Assembly: GCF_000423105.1 (NCBI RefSeq)
Contig: NZ_AUHI01000006.1
Coordinates: 1-64,000, forward strand
Origin: Halalkalibacillus halophilus DSM 18494
GTDB taxonomy: Bacteria; Bacillota; Bacilli; Bacillales; Alkalibacillaceae
Length of the DNA stretch: 64,000 nucleotides
Direction of reading: 5' to 3'
Below the pieces are notes generated by a model. It saw nothing but the letters and a program-made list of their open reading frames with translations. It did no database searches and had not been told where the DNA came from. Both the position numbers and the translations under genes were made by a program. Shown here piece after piece: positions 60,198-64,000 of this stretch. Every line of letters starts with the position of its first letter. Positions within the stretch are counted from its first letter, which is position 1.

Positions 60198-60821
60198 TTA
60201 GTGTGTAGAACTTTGAACAAGGTATGTTTTGAAACTAGAAACACGTTTATAGAAGAATTGTACGAGTGGCCCAATTCCAAAAGCAATGATGAATGTCCCT
60301 ACTCCAATCGGACCGCCAATAATAAACGCGATAATCAATATCACAATCTCGATACTTGATTTAGAAAACGCTAAACTTTTACCAGTTCTGTAGTGCACCG
60401 CCATCATTAAGTTATCTATAGGATTTTTGGCATAATTGAATTGTAAATACATCGCAATCCCTGCACCCATACACATAATCCCAAATGTTAATAAAGCAGT
60501 TCTAAGCACTAAATCACTTAATATGACACCATCAAAAACTATCAATACCCAAAAGTCGATAAAAATACCAATAAGAAAAATCGTTATAATTGCAGAGAAA
60601 TCAAACTTTTCCCTAAGCAAATAACTATTTAAAATTATTAGTAAGATCCCGACGATAAAGATCCATGAACCTACAGTTAATCCGAGTAGTTCAAATAGGC
60701 CTACGAATAAAGCGTCCCATGCGCCCACTCCTAGATCCGATAATATTAACATGGAAATACCGAATGATAACGTTGCCATACCTAAGAGATAAAATACAAC
60801 GGAAAAAGTTAAATCTTTCAT
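60198..60821 (-). CDS. YczE/YitT-family membrane protein
   Basis: 207 residues with five helices (about 6-28, 45-65, 72-95, 105-130, 150-190). Opening motif VFYLLGMATLSFGISMLILSDLGVGAWDALFVGL and the AKNPIDNLMMAVHYRTG loop match the YczE group. In B. subtilis YczE is needed for efficient production of the lipopeptide or bacillaene-type products. It lies between the PAS-GGDEF gene and a divergent unit. Confidence 0.87.
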   Translation of the reverse strand: MKDLTFSVVFYLLGMATLSFGISMLILSDLGVGAWDALFVGLFELLGLTVGSWIFIVGILLIILNSYLLREKFDFSAIITIFLIGIFIDFWVLIVFDGVILSDLVLRTALLTFGIMCMGAGIAMYLQFNYAKNPIDNLMMAVHYRTGKSLAFSKSSIEIVILIIAFIIGGPIGVGTFIIAFGIGPLVQFFYKRVSSFKTYLVQSSTH

Positions 60822-61033
60822 TTGCTACACCTATACTTTCTACTATTATGTAATGAACCTTCATATCTTATCATGCGAGTATTTGACCAACAATATATTT
60901 GCATTAATTGAGATGGAATTGTCATGATATTAGATAATATTACAAGTTCCTTCAAACAATATAGTAGGAAAAGTCGTCCATTGTACTTTCTTTTGTTAAA
61001 CTATCATTATATATGATTTAGGAGGTTTTTATG

Positions 61034-62188
61034 ATGCGAATTATTTCCATTGAACCAACACCAAGTCCTTATTCAATGAAAATTAATATAGATGAAAGTT
61101 TAGCTGACGGAGTGACGGAAAGTTTTCAAGCAACAGATGATTTAACAGATACCCCTACCTACGCGCAAAAGCTGCTTCAAATTGAAGGGGTAAAAGAATT
61201 GTATCGAGTCATTGATTTTATCGCGCTAGAAAGAAATCCTAAGGTAGAGTGGGAATTAATCCTTCCAAAAGTTAAAGAAGTAATGGATACTGCAGAAGAA
61301 GTAGACCCTACCTCGGAAAAACAACCTGCAGAAGTAGAGGATGGCTATGGGGAAATCCACGTTTTCATCCAAATGTTTAGGCAAATTCCGATGCAAGTCA
61401 AATTAGAGCAAAATGAAAATGAACAGCGTTTCGGCCTGGCTAATCGTTTCACCGAAGCTGCTATGGAGGCTTCTAAAGATGGGGCTAACATGCTTGAAGA
61501 ACGTAAATGGACCGAACAAGACGTAAGATATGGTGAAATGGAAGAAGTAGGACAGGTCGTTGTAGATGAAATAGAAGCTACTTATAATGATACTAGATTA
61601 AGTACACTTGTGAAGCTTGCTCAATCAGGAGAAAAGGCTGGACAACAATCTGGCAAGGTTCAAGAGAAATTGACCTTTGAAAAACTAGAACTAGATAATT
61701 GGAAAGAACGATACGCAGCATTAGATCGTATGCCCGACCCTACTTTGGACGACCTTGAGATTTTAGGAAAAGCTTTAGAAGATGAAAAAATGTCGATCCG
61801 AAGACTAGCGACAGCATATCTTGGTATGATCGAGTCGCCTCAGACCTTACCTTATTTATATAAGGCTTTAGAGGACCGGACTGTCACTGTTAGACGTACA
61901 GCTGGCGATTGCTTATCTGACCTCGGTTATAAAGAGGCTATTCCAAATATGATAGATACTCTAGACGACAAAAGTAGGATTGTTCGCTGGAGAGCTGCTA
62001 TGTTTTTATATGAATACGGGGATGAAACAGCATTACCAGCTCTTGAGAAGGCACTAGAAGATCCTGAATTTGAAGTACGGATGCAAGCGAAAATGGCTTT
62101 AGCTAGAATAAAAGAAGGCCAAGAAGCACAAGGATCCATTTGGAAACAGATGACGGAAATGACGAATAAGAAAAACCAGGAGGAATAA
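61034..62188 (+). CDS. CvfC-like protein with NifU-N and HEAT-like repeats
   Basis: 384 residues from the second ATG at 61034, 8 bp after GGAGG. The first ~90 residues carry the Nfu/NifU N-terminal motif IEPTPSPYSMKINIDESL. The C-terminal ~150 residues form HEAT-like repeats (LEILGKALEDEKMSIRRLATAYLGMI, LYKALEDRTVTVRRTAGDCLSDLG, MIDTLDDKSRIVRWRAAMFLYEYG, LEKALEDPEFEVRMQAKMALARI). This is the layout of conserved virulence factor C and B. subtilis YpgR. Its role is not defined. The GNAT gene follows after 2 bp. Confidence 0.88.
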   Translation: MRIISIEPTPSPYSMKINIDESLADGVTESFQATDDLTDTPTYAQKLLQIEGVKELYRVIDFIALERNPKVEWELILPKVKEVMDTAEEVDPTSEKQPAEVEDGYGEIHVFIQMFRQIPMQVKLEQNENEQRFGLANRFTEAAMEASKDGANMLEERKWTEQDVRYGEMEEVGQVVVDEIEATYNDTRLSTLVKLAQSGEKAGQQSGKVQEKLTFEKLELDNWKERYAALDRMPDPTLDDLEILGKALEDEKMSIRRLATAYLGMIESPQTLPYLYKALEDRTVTVRRTAGDCLSDLGYKEAIPNMIDTLDDKSRIVRWRAAMFLYEYGDETALPALEKALEDPEFEVRMQAKMALARIKEGQEAQGSIWKQMTEMTNKKNQEE

Positions 62189-62190
62189 TT

Positions 62191-63444
62191 ATGCATCAAG
62201 TAAGAGAGATCCAATCAGATGAACTAAGACAAAAAATAATTCTGGAACAGCAGGCTTATACAGCATATGCTGCTGAAAGCGATGAAGAAATTGATAAAGC
62301 ACTAAAAAAAGAAAAAGAAGCTTTAAAAGAAATTGAAGGCCTTCATGCATACGGGGTATTTGAAGGGTCTCAGCTAATCGGCTCGATGTCGCTGTTAGAT
62401 TTTCAGATGAACATCTTTGGATCCTATTTACCTGTTGGTGGGTTAAGTGATGTAGCTGTCGATTTGCTGCATAAAAAACGTCGCGTAGCTAAATCACTAG
62501 TTGATTATTACTTGGAGCATTACGACCGCCAAGGATATGCGCTAACTGCTTTATATGCTTTCAGACCGGACTTTTATTACCAAATGGGCTTTGGATACGC
62601 TGCCAAGAAAGATGTTTATACGGTATCACCATCTGCGTTCCCAAACTTTGGGGAAAAGTCGGACTTAACCTATGTCTCTAAAGATGAAGAACAAATGCTT
62701 CTTGATTGTTATCATCGTTATGCAGACAAGCATCATGGCGTTATGAAAAAAGTCCCTTTCCAATATAAAAGGACCTTTGAGAAGTTCGGCATAAAAATCG
62801 TCGGTGTGAAAAAAAATGGTCAATTAACTGGTTATGCTATTTTTTCTTTCAAAAAGCGCGAAATCAATAACAGCTTATCAAACAACATGACCATTCATGA
62901 ATTTGTATACAATGATAAAGATGCACTGCAACAATTATCAACATTTTTCCATTCGCAAAAAGACCAAATCAACCGAATTACTTTTCCAACTCAAGATCCC
63001 TGGATGCATCACTTTTTCTCCGATCCGCGTGATGGGACAGATGAAATGTTACCGTTCGTTTATCATCAGACGAACCAATCAGGCGTTGGGTTTATGTACC
63101 GAATCATCAATGTTAAACGTCTATTTACGCAGTTAAGTAAGCATAACTTTAACAACATGACGCACACGGTTACCTTTAAAGTCAATGACACCATGTACCC
63201 TGCCAACGCAGGTGACGTCACTGTTGCGTTTAAAAACGGTAAGCCAACCGTCGTAAATGGTGCAAAAGCAGATACGGAAATTACGATTGATATTGCTGAT
63301 CTGACTAGTCTTGTATTAGGCGTTGTTGGGTTTAATAAACTTCATTTGTACGGAAAAACTACCGTTTCAAATGAAGACCATGTCGATACGATTGATAAAT
63401 TGTTTTTCGCTAAAGAGCAGCCAATTACGCTTACTAATTTTTAA
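62191..63444 (+). CDS. Eis-like GNAT N-acetyltransferase
   Basis: 417 residues. An N-terminal GNAT domain (about 1-150, with acetyl-CoA loop VDLLHKKRRVAKSLVDYYLEHY), a second GNAT-like domain (about 160-290) and a C-terminal SCP2-like domain (about 300-417, HTVTFKVNDTMYPANAGDVTVAFKNGKPTVV). This three-domain build is that of the Eis family, which acetylates amines such as aminoglycosides in mycobacteria. The native substrate here is unknown. It is translated with the CvfC-like gene. Confidence 0.9.
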   Translation: MHQVREIQSDELRQKIILEQQAYTAYAAESDEEIDKALKKEKEALKEIEGLHAYGVFEGSQLIGSMSLLDFQMNIFGSYLPVGGLSDVAVDLLHKKRRVAKSLVDYYLEHYDRQGYALTALYAFRPDFYYQMGFGYAAKKDVYTVSPSAFPNFGEKSDLTYVSKDEEQMLLDCYHRYADKHHGVMKKVPFQYKRTFEKFGIKIVGVKKNGQLTGYAIFSFKKREINNSLSNNMTIHEFVYNDKDALQQLSTFFHSQKDQINRITFPTQDPWMHHFFSDPRDGTDEMLPFVYHQTNQSGVGFMYRIINVKRLFTQLSKHNFNNMTHTVTFKVNDTMYPANAGDVTVAFKNGKPTVVNGAKADTEITIDIADLTSLVLGVVGFNKLHLYGKTTVSNEDHVDTIDKLFFAKEQPITLTNF

Positions 63445-63470
63445 TATCATTTCTTTTGAATAAGAAAGAA

Positions 63471-63524
63471 AGTGGAGGACTCAAGGGTGTTTCGAAACTT
63501 TGAAAAACCTTTGAGACCATCTCC
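63471..63524. terminator. Imperfect long hairpin between convergent genes
   Basis: GTGGAG.ACTCAAGGG pairs with CCTTTGAGA..CTCCAC around a 20-nt loop. The T-run is weak on the plus strand and better on the minus strand. Confidence 0.45.
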
Positions 63525-63533
63525 ACCATTCCA

Positions 63534-64000
63534 TTATTCTATTTCATGAATTTGAACTGCATCACCAGCTGCATTCACTTCTAAACTTTCCGGAACCCTT
63601 AACACCACTGCATTTGGGTATAAATCATCATACTCTCTTCTTATTAAATTACTTCCACTTATTCCATTAGAAATAAAACGATTGGTGTAACTTTTCTCAA
63701 AGGAATATTTCGATATGCTAATTTCATTAGGTAAATTAATTTGTAATCGGCCACCTGAAATAATCATTTCCCCGATTTCTGGGTATTTTTCATTCATTTC
63801 ATAAGGTCCTAACATCACTTTGGAGGGAACAAACACTTGAAGGACAAGTTGCTCTTCTTGCCCCTCACTTCTTTGAATGAAAATAGTTGTATTAAAATGA
63901 TGATTGCCTGATACTTCAATTATTAACTCTTCTTGAGCATAATCTATGCGTTTTTCCTGTTGAAGATCAACTCCATCTAACTGTGCAAAGTCTAATGTCT
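63534..64000 (-). CDS. Hypothetical protein, C-terminal part (5' end beyond the window)
   Basis: The frame is open from its stop at 63534 to the right edge (at least 155 residues), so the start codon lies outside; the GTG at 63836 is internal. The visible part is rich in beta strands, with YAQEELIIEVSGNHHFNTTIFIQR near the cut edge, then GPYEMNEKYPEIGEMIISGGRLQINLPNEISI. No catalytic motif or membrane segment is seen. I cannot name the family. Confidence 0.65.
   Translation of the reverse strand, partial: TLDFAQLDGVDLQQEKRIDYAQEELIIEVSGNHHFNTTIFIQRSEGQEEQLVLQVFVPSKVMLGPYEMNEKYPEIGEMIISGGRLQINLPNEISISKYSFEKSYTNRFISNGISGSNLIRREYDDLYPNAVVLRVPESLEVNAAGDAVQIHEIE

Noticed and set aside
1..64000. 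tRNA, rRNA, prophage, transposase or integrase genes
   Set aside because: Looked for on both strands; no convincing sequence found. The CRISPR array itself is not in the window.

Overview
The window is chromosomal DNA of a low-GC, endospore-forming member of the Bacillaceae. The spore genes cwlJ and gerQ, the coproporphyrin-type haem enzyme HemQ, a B. subtilis-like ywfO-ywgA / lipL-hemQ block, TTG and GTG starts behind strong GGAGG sites, and many very acidic lipoproteins all fit this, perhaps in a moderately halophilic or alkaliphilic genus. I cannot name the species.

Left edge (1-5640, all minus strand): a type II-A CRISPR-Cas locus. The order of transcription is tracrRNA, cas9 (compact, 1059 aa, Staphylococcus aureus / S. 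thermophilus CRISPR1-like), cas1, cas2 and a long csn2 that is cut by the window edge. The CRISPR array should lie beyond position 1. The tracrRNA has its own promoter, an anti-repeat, a nexus hairpin and a strong terminator. It follows the copper operon csoR-copA (5656-8408) after only a few bases.

8.5-13.3 kb: small membrane and lipoprotein genes, a PadR-HAAS regulatory pair, an aldehyde dehydrogenase and an HD hydrolase. 13.4-17.4 kb: a TPP riboswitch and the thiamine/HMP transporter ykoFEDC. 17.4-18.6 kb: a membrane diguanylate cyclase. 18.6-23.9 kb: two tandem tryptophan T-boxes followed by trpDCFBA with no trpE. 24-33.8 kb: a TSUP permease, lipoproteins, DUF456, HtpX and an ABC-2 export system, followed by a NarL-type two-component pair up to 35.7 kb.

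35.7-47.4 kb: a multispanning permease, an FMN reductase, ywgA/ywfO, a 5-oxoproline salvage operon (pcp-pxpB-pxpA-pxpC), lipL, hemQ and cwlJ-gerQ. 47.6-53.5 kb: a small sigma-70-family factor, very small genes and sbcDC. 53.6-64 kb: hydrolase, MFS exporter, DUF3006 plus a secreted ComEC/ComEA-like lipoprotein, a PAS-GGDEF protein, YczE-like, CvfC-like, an Eis-like acetyltransferase and a truncated gene at the right edge.

The most unusual signals are: the compact Cas9 with a fully readable tracrRNA that may also be transcribed from the copper operon; two intergenic arrays (10491 and 38746) of seven short GC boxes phased every 20-21 bp, each just upstream of a promoter; long palindromic repeats sitting between a riboswitch terminator and the first gene in both riboswitch operons; and a region at 47.6-48.6 kb with possible ribosome-site-masking hairpins and a nine-residue ORF.
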